64,000 nucleotides of DNA from an uncultured Prevotellaceae bacterium. GTDB taxonomy: Bacteria; Bacteroidota; Bacteroidia; Bacteroidales; Bacteroidaceae. A program made the translations under genes and the position numbers. Below the pieces are notes generated by a model. That model saw nothing but the letters and a program-made list of their open reading frames with translations, made no database searches and was not told where the DNA came from. Positions 51,193-59,631 of the stretch are shown one piece after another (the first letter of the stretch is position 1; each line of letters starts with the position of its first letter). The stretch is taken from contig OMXX01000024.1 of assembly GCA_900315105.1 (NCBI GenBank), positions 110,069-174,068 on the forward strand. The letters are read 5' to 3'.

Positions 51193-53175
51193 ATGACTAA
51201 AGTATTAAATTCAAGAATACCAGAGGGACCAGTAGCACAGAAGTGGACCGAGTTTAAGGCACACCAGCGTCTGGTTAACCCAAAGAACAAACTGAAGCTC
51301 GACGTTATCGTAGTAGGTACCGGTCTTGCAGGTGCTTCTGCTGCTTCTTCTCTCGGTGAGATGGGCTTCAACGTACTTAACTTCTGCATTCAGGACTCTC
51401 CACGTCGTGCTCACTCTATTGCTGCACAGGGTGGTATCAATGCTGCTAAGTGCTATCAGAATGACGGTGACTCTGTATATCGTCTTTTCTACGATACAGT
51501 AAAGGGTGGCGACTACCGTGCTCGTGAGGCTAACGTATATCGTCTTGCTGAGGTTTCTAACAACATTATTGACCAGTGCGTTGCACAGGGTGTACCTTTC
51601 GCTCGTGAGTACGGTGGCATGCTCGCTAACCGTTCTTTCGGTGGTGCTCAGGTATCTCGTACATTCTACGCTAAGGGTCAGACAGGTCAGCAGCTTCTCC
51701 TCGGTGCTTACTCTTCACTTATGTGTCAGGTAAACGCTGGTAAGGTAAAGCTCTACACCCGTTATGAGATGGAAGACGTTGTTATCATCGACGGTCGTGC
51801 TCGTGGTATCATCGCTAAGAACCTCGTTACAGGTAAGCTCGAGCGTTTCTCTGGTAACGCTGTAGTTATCGCTACTGGTGGTTACGGTAATGCTTACTTC
51901 CTCTCTACAAACGCTATGGGCTGTAACTGTACAGCAGCTATCCAGTGCTACCGTAAGGGCGCTATGATGGCTAACCCTTCATACGTTCAGATTCACCCAA
52001 CATGTATTCCTGTACACGGTGACAACCAGTCAAAGCTTACTTTGATGTCAGAGTCTCTGCGTAACGACGGTCGTATCTGGGTACCTAAGAACATTGAGGA
52101 TGCTAAGGCTCTTCAGGCAGGTACAAAGCAGGGTTGGGATATCCCAGAGCAGGATCGTGACTACTATCTCGAGCGCCGTTACCCAGCATTCGGTAACCTC
52201 GTACCTCGTGACGTGGCTTCTCGTGCTGCTAAGGAGCGTTGTGACAAGGGCTTCGGTGTAAACAACACAGGTCTTGCTGTATTCCTCGACTTCTCTGAGT
52301 CTATCCAGCGTCTCGGTATCAACGAGATCCGTCAGCGTTACGGTAACCTCTTTGATATGTATGAGGAGATCACAGACGTTAACCCAGGTGAGTTCGTTCG
52401 CTCTGAGGGTGGTTTCGACTACTACAAGCCAATGATGATCTTCCCTGCTATCCACTATACAATGGGTGGTATCTGGGTTGACTACGAGCTTCAGACAACA
52501 ATCCCTGGTCTCTTCGCTATCGGTGAGTGTAACTTCTCTGACCACGGTGCTAACCGTCTTGGTGCTTCTGCTCTTATGCAGGGTCTTGCTGACGGTTACT
52601 TCGTACTTCCTTACACAATCCAGAACTACCTCGCTGACCAGTCAATCTGGCCACGTCTCTCTACTGATATGCCAGAGTTCGACGAGGCTGAGAAGGCTGT
52701 TGACGCAGAGCTTACACGTCTCCTTAATATCAAGGGTAAGCGTTCTGTGGATTCTATCCACAAGGAGCTTGGTCATATCCTTTGGGAGCATGTAGGTATG
52801 GGTCGTACCAAGGAAGGTCTTGAGGAAGGTATCAAGCTTATCAAGGCTCTCCGTCAGGAGTTCAATACTAACCTCTTCGTTCCAGGAGCTAAGGAAGGTC
52901 TCAATGTAGAGCTTGACAAGGCTGTTCACCTCCGTGACTTCATCCTTATGGGTGAGCTTATCGCTACTGACGCCCTCCATCGTGAGGAGTCTTGCGGTGG
53001 TCACTTCCGTGAGGAGCACCAGACAGAGGAAGGTGAGGCTAAGCGCGATGATGAGCACTTCTTCTACGTAGGCGCTTGGGAGTACCAGGGCAATGATGAT
53101 ACAACCCCTGTACTTAACAAGGAGCCTCTTGAGTATGAGATAATCAAGGTACAAACACGTAATTACAAGAACTAA
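51193..53175 (+). CDS. sdhA: Fumarate reductase/succinate dehydrogenase flavoprotein subunit
   Basis: 660 residues from the ATG at 51193 ([18 protein letters not shown]); the open frame begins at 51133 but its first 20 codons are the 9-bp repeat. FAD motif [19 protein letters not shown], the flavin-attachment region [12 protein letters not shown], the substrate site HPTCIPV and active-site Arg region (MGGIWVD..., [19 protein letters not shown]). Codon use is strongly biased (GGT, CGT, GCT), as in highly expressed genes. One base separates its stop from sdhB. Confidence 0.97.
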   Translation: MTKVLNSRIPEGPVAQKWTEFKAHQRLVNPKNKLKLDVIVVGTGLAGASAASSLGEMGFNVLNFCIQDSPRRAHSIAAQGGINAAKCYQNDGDSVYRLFYDTVKGGDYRAREANVYRLAEVSNNIIDQCVAQGVPFAREYGGMLANRSFGGAQVSRTFYAKGQTGQQLLLGAYSSLMCQVNAGKVKLYTRYEMEDVVIIDGRARGIIAKNLVTGKLERFSGNAVVIATGGYGNAYFLSTNAMGCNCTAAIQCYRKGAMMANPSYVQIHPTCIPVHGDNQSKLTLMSESLRNDGRIWVPKNIEDAKALQAGTKQGWDIPEQDRDYYLERRYPAFGNLVPRDVASRAAKERCDKGFGVNNTGLAVFLDFSESIQRLGINEIRQRYGNLFDMYEEITDVNPGEFVRSEGGFDYYKPMMIFPAIHYTMGGIWVDYELQTTIPGLFAIGECNFSDHGANRLGASALMQGLADGYFVLPYTIQNYLADQSIWPRLSTDMPEFDEAEKAVDAELTRLLNIKGKRSVDSIHKELGHILWEHVGMGRTKEGLEEGIKLIKALRQEFNTNLFVPGAKEGLNVELDKAVHLRDFILMGELIATDALHREESCGGHFREEHQTEEGEAKRDDEHFFYVGAWEYQGNDDTTPVLNKEPLEYEIIKVQTRNYKN

Positions 53176-53176
53176 A

Positions 53177-53932
53177 ATGGCAAATATTTCTTTCACAATA
53201 AAATATTGGAAGCAGAATGGTCCTAAGGATAAGGGTCATTTCGATGAGCGTGAAATGAAGAACATCCCAGATGATACTTCATTCCTTGAGATGCTCGATA
53301 TGCTCAATGAGCAGTTGATCAGCGAGGGTAAGGAGCCTTTCGTATTCGATCATGACTGTCGTGAGGGAATCTGTGGTATGTGTTCACTCTATATCAACGG
53401 TACTCCTCATGGTAAGACAGAGACTGGCGCAACAACATGTCAGCTCTACATGCGTCGCTTCAAGGACGGTGAGACTATCGTTGTAGAGCCTTGGCGTTCA
53501 GCTGGTTTCCCAGTTATCAAGGACTGTATGGTTGACCGTTCAGCATTCGATAAGATCATCGCTGCTGGTGGTTACAACACAATCCGTACAGGTCAGGCTC
53601 AGGATGCTAACGCTATCCTCATTCCTAAGCAGGATGCTGACGAGGCTATGGATTGCGCTACATGTATCGGTTGCGGTGCTTGCGTAGCAGCTTGTAAGAA
53701 CGGTTCTGCTATGCTCTTCCTCTCTTCTAAGGTATCACAGCTCGCACTCCTCCCACAGGGCCGTCCAGAGGCTGCAAAGCGTGCTAAGGCTATGATTGCA
53801 AAGATGGATGAGCTGGGCTTCGGTAACTGTACTAACACACGTGCATGTGAGGCTGTATGTCCAAAGAACGAGTCTATTGCTAACATTGCTCGCCTTAACC
53901 GTGAGTTCATCAAGGCAAAGCTCGCTGACTAA
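53177..53932 (+). CDS. sdhB: Fumarate reductase/succinate dehydrogenase iron-sulfur subunit
   Basis: 251 residues. [2Fe-2S] cysteines in CREGICGMC (residues about 62-70) with a fourth near 87, and the 4Fe/3Fe ligands in CATCIGCGACVAACKNGS and CTNTRACEAVCPKN. It passes electrons between the haem anchor and the FAD subunit. Begins one base after the sdhA stop, so translation is coupled. A strong terminator follows. Confidence 0.97.
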   Translation: MANISFTIKYWKQNGPKDKGHFDEREMKNIPDDTSFLEMLDMLNEQLISEGKEPFVFDHDCREGICGMCSLYINGTPHGKTETGATTCQLYMRRFKDGETIVVEPWRSAGFPVIKDCMVDRSAFDKIIAAGGYNTIRTGQAQDANAILIPKQDADEAMDCATCIGCGACVAACKNGSAMLFLSSKVSQLALLPQGRPEAAKRAKAMIAKMDELGFGNCTNTRACEAVCPKNESIANIARLNREFIKAKLAD

Positions 53933-53961
53933 AAATTAGAAATTTTTCGGTCATAAATAAG

Positions 53962-54001
53962 GGAACTGATGGTTTTTATACTATCAGTTCCTTCTTTTTT
54001 T
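53962..54001 (+). terminator. Terminator of the sdh/frd operon
   Basis: Arms GGAACTGAT (53962-53970) and ATCAGTTCC (53983-53991), followed by TTCTTTTTTT. Confidence 0.88.
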
Positions 54002-54044
54002 ACGAATTTAAGCATTTTTTCTTGGTGAAAAGAAAAAGATTTCA

Positions 54045-54052
54045 TATATTTG
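54045..54052 (+). promoter_or_regulatory. -7 promoter element for the STAS/HATPase pair
   Basis: TATATTTG followed by CAGTCG, about 48 bases before the STAS ATG. Confidence 0.65.
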
Positions 54053-54100
54053 CAGTCGTAAATCTATTAGAAAAGCAAGAATCAAATAATCATTATAACT

Positions 54101-54406
54101 ATGAAACTTATAATCGAGAAAAATGATACCACTATAACAGGTATCCTTGAAGGTCGTCTTGACACAGCAGCTTCTACACAGTTTGCTATAGATATGGAAG
54201 AGCTTGTAGAGAACGCAGATAAACACATCGTGCTCAACTGTGAGAAGATGGAGTTTATTTCTTCTTCTGGTCTTCGACTATTCCTTTCCCTTCGCAAGAA
54301 AACGATATCTCAAGGTGGTGATGTAACTATTAAGGGGGCATTGCCTGCCGTTAAGCAGGTATTTGCCATTACAGGCTTTACGGCCCTGTTCAATTTTGAG
54401 GATTAA
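54101..54406 (+). CDS. STAS-domain anti-sigma-factor antagonist (SpoIIAA/RsbV-like)
   Basis: 101 residues, a single STAS domain. The phosphorylatable serine lies in MEFISSSGLRLFLSLRKK (residues about 47-65). In partner-switch systems such proteins, when unphosphorylated, bind a kinase of the RsbW type; here that kinase-like gene follows 39 bases downstream. No PP2C phosphatase or alternative sigma gene is adjacent, so the output is unknown. Confidence 0.92.
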   Translation: MKLIIEKNDTTITGILEGRLDTAASTQFAIDMEELVENADKHIVLNCEKMEFISSSGLRLFLSLRKKTISQGGDVTIKGALPAVKQVFAITGFTALFNFED

Positions 54407-54445
54407 ACACTCACTTTATATTGGCGTTTTAATATCTAAGGAGTT

Positions 54446-54856
54446 ATGCAGTTGCTCTTAAAGAACGATATCTCGCAAGTGCCATTATTAGCTGATTTCA
54501 TCAATCAGGTATGTGATAAGTTTGCCCTTGACTCAAATCTCTCTTTCCAGTTGAATCTGGTGCTTGAGGAGGCTGTAGTCAATGTCATTCAGTATGCCTA
54601 TCCTGATGGTGGAGAGCATACATTCACGTTGGATGCTGATATGGAAGCTGATACTGTCACTTTCGTACTTAGGGACGACGGAAAGCCGTTCAACCCTTTG
54701 ACGGAGGCTCCTGATGTGGATATTAGCCTTTCCGCAGAGAAACGCAAAATCGGTGGATTGGGTATTTTCCTTGTTCAGCATATGATGGACGAAGTGGATT
54801 ATCAGCGTACTCCTAAAGGTGAGAATGTGTTGGTGATGAAGAAAAAGAGCTATTAA
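54446..54856 (+). CDS. RsbW/SpoIIAB-like ATP-binding anti-sigma kinase
   Basis: 136 residues of a GHKL/HATPase_c fold: N box LNLVLEEAVVNVIQYAYPDG (near residue 32), DDGKPFNP (G1 box) near 78 and the G2 box KRKIGGLGIFLVQHMMDEVD near 97. Together with the STAS protein it forms a partner-switch pair. It may act on another protein rather than on a sigma factor, as no cognate sigma gene is next to it. Confidence 0.92.
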   Translation: MQLLLKNDISQVPLLADFINQVCDKFALDSNLSFQLNLVLEEAVVNVIQYAYPDGGEHTFTLDADMEADTVTFVLRDDGKPFNPLTEAPDVDISLSAEKRKIGGLGIFLVQHMMDEVDYQRTPKGENVLVMKKKSY

Positions 54857-54909
54857 GCTTTCTAAAATAGGGATTTCAAGAAAGTTTTCGTTTCAGTAAT
54901 TAATAATAA

Positions 54910-55485
54910 ATGATGAAATATAGTGGTTTCACTTTTATTACTTTACTATGCATGGCAATGCTCATGTCATCATGTGTGTTAAAACGAAAGCACATGTACC
55001 ATTTCTCGCAAAGTGATAGTTTGTATTTTAATATATATGATACTTTGCAATGCTATACCTTTAAAACAAATAATGGAATAGATACTTTGCGATTTACAAA
55101 AAAGCATATAGAAGAAAACTATAGCGAGTGGTATTTTGACATGGAGGACGGCTCTGTTTTTGAAGCTTTCTTTTATTGCGAAGGAATCTTTAGGCATAAT
55201 AGTTCGGATGAAGAAATCCATATATCACACAAAAAAGAATCAGACAATCAAGATCCTGTTTTCAGAGTAGTTTTAGGAGAACGTTATGCAATGCCTATTG
55301 CAGACGCAAGAAACTTTATAAAAACAGGTATATACAAAGATACAATTATTATAGATAATACGAATTCTAAACTAAATAATTACAAATCACACAATTATAC
55401 TTTTGAATATTTGAAATGGCATAAATATAAGGGGATTGTAGAATATAAATTATCAGATGGTACTATCTATAAGGATAGTATATAG
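54910..55485 (+). CDS. Hypothetical lipoprotein
   Basis: 191 residues, not recognised. Signal peptide with lipobox (LCMAMLMSSCVLKRK, Cys22). The mature chain is polar and aromatic (YHFSQSDSLYFNIYDTLQCY; WYFDMEDGSVFEAFFYCEG) with four further cysteines at most and no clear motif. AT-rich compared with its neighbours. It follows the HATPase gene by 53 bases on the same strand and may be read through from it. A hairpin and a repeat arm follow. Confidence 0.78.
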   Translation: MMKYSGFTFITLLCMAMLMSSCVLKRKHMYHFSQSDSLYFNIYDTLQCYTFKTNNGIDTLRFTKKHIEENYSEWYFDMEDGSVFEAFFYCEGIFRHNSSDEEIHISHKKESDNQDPVFRVVLGERYAMPIADARNFIKTGIYKDTIIIDNTNSKLNNYKSHNYTFEYLKWHKYKGIVEYKLSDGTIYKDSI

Positions 55486-55513
55486 TTATTTCTCTTGTCC
55501 TTTCACTACAAAG

Positions 55514-55559
55514 ATTGCCGCTCATAGGTTCCTGATATGGATTTCCTATGAGCGGCAAT
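55514..55559 (+). terminator. Stem-loop downstream of the lipoprotein gene
   Basis: Perfect 15-bp arms ATTGCCGCTCATAGG (55514-55528) and CCTATGAGCGGCAAT (55545-55559). No T-run, so it may be an RNA-end stabiliser or part of the following repeat arm. Confidence 0.6.
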
Positions 55560-55560
55560 A

Positions 55561-55602
55561 CTATATAACATCCTTCCCTTTGGGAAGGCTTGGTTAGGCT
55601 TT
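55561..55602. repeat. Solo palindromic repeat arm at the MaoC-type stop codon
   Basis: TATAACATCCTTCCCTTTGG then GAAGGCTTGGTTAGGCTTT, abutting the TAA of the minus-strand gene. Same arm as at 25961 and 28380. Confidence 0.85.
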
Positions 55603-56070
55603 TTATGCCTCAAAATAGTAGATGAAGATAGCTACGCCCTCGAGAGCCTTCTTGCCTGTTTCCTTTACGTTCATGGTGAACTTAACCTCGGTTTTAACGG
55701 CACCGCGGAGGTTCTGGATGCTCTGAAGCTTTGTTGTGAGATTGATGCTTTGACCAGAAAGAACTGGCTGACCGAACTTCATCTTGTCAATGCCGTAGTT
55801 TACGAGCATTTTCACGTTTCTTACGTCAACAATCTGCTCCCAGAGGTGAGGGAGAACAGAGAGAGTGAGATAACCGTGAGCGATAGTAGTGCCAAACTGG
55901 CTTTCTGTCTTTGCACGCTCTGTGTCAACGTGAATCCACTGATGGTCGAGAGTAGCGTCAGCAAACAGGTTGATACGCTCCTGAGTAAGTTCTACATAGT
56001 CAGAAGTACCGAGTTCCTTTCCTTCGTATGAAGCGAATTCCTCGAAGCTGTTGATGATAAGTTTTTCCAT
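55603..56070 (-). CDS. MaoC-family acyl dehydratase (hydratase 2-like)
   Basis: 155 residues, a single hot-dog domain. The hydratase catalytic pair lies in FADATLDHQWIHVDTERAK (Asp and His, residues about 37-49), followed by FGTTIAHGYLTLSVLPHLW. These enzymes hydrate enoyl-CoA or enoyl-ACP; the physiological substrate here is unknown. The leader is a purine-rich repeat run. The stop codon is joined to a palindromic arm. Confidence 0.92.
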   Translation of the reverse strand: MEKLIINSFEEFASYEGKELGTSDYVELTQERINLFADATLDHQWIHVDTERAKTESQFGTTIAHGYLTLSVLPHLWEQIVDVRNVKMLVNYGIDKMKFGQPVLSGQSINLTTKLQSIQNLRGAVKTEVKFTMNVKETGKKALEGVAIFIYYFEA

Positions 56071-56077
56071 TTTTATT

Positions 56078-56128
56078 CTTCTACTTTATACTTTCTACTT
56101 TAATCTTTCTACTTTACTCTACTTCTTA
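56078..56128. repeat. Purine-rich short repeats in the MaoC-type leader
   Basis: Minus strand: AAAGTAGAAAGATTAAAGTA and similar units reach to within a few bases of the 56070 ATG on one side and into the 3' end of the small Lys/Cys gene on the other. Nearly the same words as in the deoC leader. Confidence 0.65.
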
Positions 56129-56346
56129 CTTTCCTGCTTTGTAGCACCAGTCTGTGCGTCAGTCTTCTGCTCGCTTTTCTTAGCCTTGCAACAATCCTTC
56201 TTTTCGCACTTTTTTGTCTTGTCACATGCTTTCTTCTCGCACTTTTCAGTATTGCACTTCTTATCACCTGTGCTTTTCTTCTGATCCTGTGCGTTAACCG
56301 TCAAGGCCATCATTGCAATGAGGCCGAGTATTAAAGTCTTTTTCAT
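56119..56346 (-). CDS. Secreted Lys/Cys-rich small protein
   Basis: 75 residues. Signal peptide MKKTLILGLIAMMALTVNAQ; the mature 55 residues are about one third lysine with seven cysteines in a spaced series (KKCNTEKCEKKACDKTKKC then EKKDCCKAKK). No known family comes to mind. The cysteine pattern could bind metal or form disulfides. It is divergent from feoAB, across a 174-base region with both promoters, which hints at a link to metal or redox state. It is upstream of the MaoC-type gene on the same strand. Confidence 0.8.
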   Translation of the reverse strand: MKKTLILGLIAMMALTVNAQDQKKSTGDKKCNTEKCEKKACDKTKKCEKKDCCKAKKSEQKTDAQTGATKQESKK

Positions 56347-56372
56347 TTTTGTTTGTTATTATAAATTCTCTG

Positions 56373-56380
56373 CAAAAATA
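56373..56380 (-). promoter_or_regulatory. -7 promoter element for the Lys/Cys-rich gene
   Basis: Minus-strand TATTTTTG, 26 bases before the ATG. Confidence 0.6.
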
Positions 56381-56506
56381 CTAATAAAACACCGAATGTC
56401 AAAGACTAAGTACGTTTTTTTATGTTTTTATCATCATTTGTAGGTATTTTTTCCTCATATCTGTCAATATTTTATACCCTCTTATTGAAAATAAGTTGAT
56501 TTTTAG

Positions 56507-56514
56507 TAATTTTG
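56507..56514 (+). promoter_or_regulatory. -7 promoter element for feoAB (leaderless candidate)
   Basis: TAATTTTG followed by CATTCA and the feoAB ATG at 56521; the predicted transcript start falls at or next to the start codon. Confidence 0.6.
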
Positions 56515-56520
56515 CATTCA

Positions 56521-58851
56521 ATGACACTAAAAGAACTTCATATCGGACAATCGGCAACCGTTACAACAGTAGGAGGTAGCGGTTCTCTTCGCCAGCATTT
56601 CCTTGACATGGGACTTATCCCTGGAGCTGTTGTGAAACTCAAGAAATATGCCCCTATGGGCGATCCTATGCAGCTCACCATTCACGGTTACGAACTCACC
56701 CTTCGCCTTGCTGATGCGGATAAGATAGAAATCACTCCTGATGTGCCTGCTGATGATGAAGAAGAAGAGCCACGTCTCATTTCAGGTCATCATCCGGGTA
56801 TTGGAGAGCCGGGCATATACCATGACCCTACTCATGCCCATCCCCTTCCAGAAGGAGAGATACTCACATTCGCCCTTGCAGGAAACCAGAATTGCGGAAA
56901 GACAACGCTTTTCAATCAACTTACAGGTGCTAATCAGCATGTGGGCAACTTCCCGGGTGTCACCGTTGACCGTAAGAGCGGAGCTATCCGAGGACAGAAA
57001 AACACCGAAGTCACCGACCTTCCTGGCATCTATTCGCTCTCTCCTTACACAAGCGAGGAGGTTGTAAGCCGTAAGTTCATCCTTGAAGAGAAGCCTAAGT
57101 GCATCATCAATATCGTTGACTCTACCAATATAGAGCGTAACCTCTACCTCTCCATGCAGCTCATGGAACTTGGCATCCCTATGGTTCTTGCGCTGAATAT
57201 GATGGACGAACTTGAAGGAAACGGAGGATATGTTCATGTCAATGAGATGGAGTCTATGCTCGGAATTCCGGTTGTGCCTATCTCAGCAGCCAAGGGCGAG
57301 GGCATCTCCGAACTTGTGGAGCATGCCATGCACATCGCCATGTATCAAGAGGTGCCAGCCGTGCAGGATTTCTGTTCAAAGGAAGAGCATGGAGGAGCCG
57401 TGCATCGTTGTCTTCATGCCATCATGCACTTGATTGAGGATCATGCCAAGCGTGCTGATATCCCTGTCCGCTTTGCCACTTCAAAGCTTGTGGAGGGTGA
57501 TAAACTCGTCATTGATGCGCTCAAGTTGTCGCAGAACGAACGTGAAACCATCGAGCATATCCTTTGTCAGATGGAAGAGGAGCGAGGACTTGACCGTGCA
57601 GCTGCTATGGCTGATATGCGATTCTCTTTCATCCAGAATATCTGCAAGAAGTCGGTTACTCATCCTCATAAGAGTAAGGAGCACTACCGTTCAGAGAAGA
57701 TAGACGCGGTGCTTACAGGTAAATATACTGCCATTCCCGCGTTTTTAGGCATCATGGTGGCTATTTTCTGGCTCACCTTCGATGTTATAGGCGGAAACCT
57801 CCAAGAGCTGTTAGAGAGCGGAATAGAATGGTTTACCGAGATGTCGGACAATGCGATGAAATCGTGGGAAGTGAATGATATTGTACGCTCACTCATCATC
57901 GATGGTGTCTATGCCGGTGTGGGTAGCGTGGCAAGCTTTGTGCCAATCATCGTCACCCTGTTCTTCTTCCTCTCCATGCTTGAGGATTCCGGCTACATGG
58001 CGAGAATAGCTTTTGTAATGGATCGTCCGTTGCGTAAACTCGGTCTTTCCGGCCGTTCCATCGTGCCATTGCTCATAGGATTCGGCTGTTCCGTACCTTC
58101 TGTTATGGCAAGCCGCACGTTGCCTTCAATGCGCGATCGTAAGATAACGATAATGCTCACGCCTTTCATGTCATGCACGGCAAAGCTTCCTATCTACGCA
58201 TTCTTCTGTGCTGCTTTCTTCCCCGATAATGCTGCTCTTGTCATGGTTGCATTGTACCTTCTCGGTATCATCGTGGGAATAGTCGTGGCACTCATATTGA
58301 AGAAGACATTCTATCGTGGTAATCCTGTACCTTTCGTCATGGAGTTGCCAAATTACCGAATGCCGTCTGCACGTTCTACCCTTATGCTCCTTTGGGAGAA
58401 GAGCCGAGATTTCCTTCAGCGTGCCTTCACCGTCATCTTCATGGCGACAATCGTTATCTGGTTCCTCCAGTCGTTCGGTTTCCACCTTCAGCATGTGGAG
58501 AATGCCGATGACTCAATCCTTGGCATTGTGGCTGATTTCGTATCTCCTGTCTTTGCCCCACTAGGATTTGGCGACTGGCGCGTATGTACAGCGCTTGTAG
58601 GAGGCTTTATGGCTAAGGAGAGTGTAGTAAGTACTCTCACCGTGCTTTTCGGCGCAGGAACGGCTATAAACACCATTTTAACGGTTTCATCGGCAGTTTC
58701 ACTGCTCGTATTCTGTCTTCTCTACACCCCTTGCGTGGCAGCAATAGCTTCTATCCGCAGGGAGATAGGAAAGAAGTATGCTGTAGCTGTTGTCTTTGGT
58801 CAGTGTGCCATTGCCTATGTGGTAGCCCTGTTTGCATATTGGATTTTCTAA
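56521..58851 (+). CDS. feoB: Ferrous iron transporter, FeoA-FeoB fusion
   Basis: 776 residues from the ATG at 56521 (MTLKELHIGQSATVTTVGGS). Residues 1-75 are a FeoA (SH3-like) domain; after an acidic/His-rich linker (DDEEEEPRLISGHHPGIGEP) comes the GTPase domain with G1 GNQNCGKTTLFNQL and G3 DLPGIYSL, then the membrane part with the gating motifs GCSVPSVMASRT and SCTAKLPIYAFF. It imports Fe(II) across the inner membrane in anaerobes. A small Cys-rich membrane gene follows after one base. The fused FeoA is usual in Bacteroidetes. Confidence 0.97.
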   Translation: MTLKELHIGQSATVTTVGGSGSLRQHFLDMGLIPGAVVKLKKYAPMGDPMQLTIHGYELTLRLADADKIEITPDVPADDEEEEPRLISGHHPGIGEPGIYHDPTHAHPLPEGEILTFALAGNQNCGKTTLFNQLTGANQHVGNFPGVTVDRKSGAIRGQKNTEVTDLPGIYSLSPYTSEEVVSRKFILEEKPKCIINIVDSTNIERNLYLSMQLMELGIPMVLALNMMDELEGNGGYVHVNEMESMLGIPVVPISAAKGEGISELVEHAMHIAMYQEVPAVQDFCSKEEHGGAVHRCLHAIMHLIEDHAKRADIPVRFATSKLVEGDKLVIDALKLSQNERETIEHILCQMEEERGLDRAAAMADMRFSFIQNICKKSVTHPHKSKEHYRSEKIDAVLTGKYTAIPAFLGIMVAIFWLTFDVIGGNLQELLESGIEWFTEMSDNAMKSWEVNDIVRSLIIDGVYAGVGSVASFVPIIVTLFFFLSMLEDSGYMARIAFVMDRPLRKLGLSGRSIVPLLIGFGCSVPSVMASRTLPSMRDRKITIMLTPFMSCTAKLPIYAFFCAAFFPDNAALVMVALYLLGIIVGIVVALILKKTFYRGNPVPFVMELPNYRMPSARSTLMLLWEKSRDFLQRAFTVIFMATIVIWFLQSFGFHLQHVENADDSILGIVADFVSPVFAPLGFGDWRVCTALVGGFMAKESVVSTLTVLFGAGTAINTILTVSSAVSLLVFCLLYTPCVAAIASIRREIGKKYAVAVVFGQCAIAYVVALFAYWIF

Positions 58852-58852
58852 A

Positions 58853-59020
58853 ATGAATATAGTCAGTATCATTCTCTTGTCTGTCGTTGTCCTTGCCTTT
58901 GTCATGGTTGCACGCTCTTATTTCCGTGGAAATCATGGCAAGAAGAGCTGTTGCGATACAGGTGATGGTGATGGCAGGAAATGTAACTGCGGAGACTGTA
59001 ATGGCTGTGGCTTTCACTAA
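58853..59020 (+). CDS. FeoB-associated Cys-rich membrane protein
   Basis: 55 residues from the ATG at 58853, one base after the feoB stop (TAAAATG). One N-terminal membrane helix (MNIVSIILLSVVVLAFVMVA) and a cysteine cluster (GKKSCCDTGDGDGRKCNCGD then CNGCGFH). This matches the small FeoB_associated type that accompanies FeoB, possibly as an iron-handling partner. Assignment rests on position and the helix-plus-Cys layout. Confidence 0.88.
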   Translation: MNIVSIILLSVVVLAFVMVARSYFRGNHGKKSCCDTGDGDGRKCNCGDCNGCGFH

Positions 59021-59228
59021 TCCCTTATCTCTCAACTCTCAACTCTAACCCCTAACCCCTCATAAATGGGATTTGGTAGGGATTTGGTTGGGAATTGCAA
59101 GGGACTTGCCCTTTCGCTTTCCTGTTAACCATACCCCTCTACTTACTTATACTCAAAAATCGAAAAAACACAAGTGTAAAAGCCAACTTTTTTCAATTTT
59201 TTTTGTTTTCGCCCATAATATGCCGCGA

Positions 59229-59479
59229 AATTTCAATTATTTCAATTATTTCAATAAAATATATGCACGCACATCTTGCCGTTATCGAGAACCTGTACAT
59301 GAAAATAATATTTATATATATAAATATTAAATTTTTACTCACTTCATAACGTGTGTCCATTTTTAATTGAAATTATTGAAATAATTGAAATCCTGTCGGG
59401 CGAGACACTATGTATCTCCTTGACTATATGTGTGTTGTGAAAAGTAGCGATTATTTCAATAATTTCAATAATTTCAAAT
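59229..59479. repeat. Inverted 9-bp ATTTCAATT/ATTTCAATA repeat clusters
   Basis: Three clusters of three 9-mers: TTTCAATTATTTCAATTATT (from 59229), the complement near 59366-59391 (AATTGAAATTATTGAAAT), and TTATTTCAATAATTTCAATA (from 59451). GATGCACGC words adjoin the first and third clusters. The 611-base gap 59021-59631 shows nothing else certain. Confidence 0.7.
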
Positions 59480-59631
59480 AAAAAGATGCACGCATCTTCT
59501 GTATTTTTCCTGATTTCGGTTGACAATTTTTCTTGATTTTCTTGTAATAAAGTGAACTAATACTGCGTCAAATGTAATAAAAATATCAATAAAGGCGTTA
59601 TCATAACAATAAAAATTATACTAAATCAAAA

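Noticed and set aside
51211..53196. Long minus-strand frames opposite sdhA and sdhB
   Set aside because: They result from the strong codon bias of the sdh genes; products have no family features.
56512..56520. TTG start for FeoB three codons upstream
   Set aside because: It lies inside the -7 promoter element; the ATG at 56521 begins the FeoA domain.
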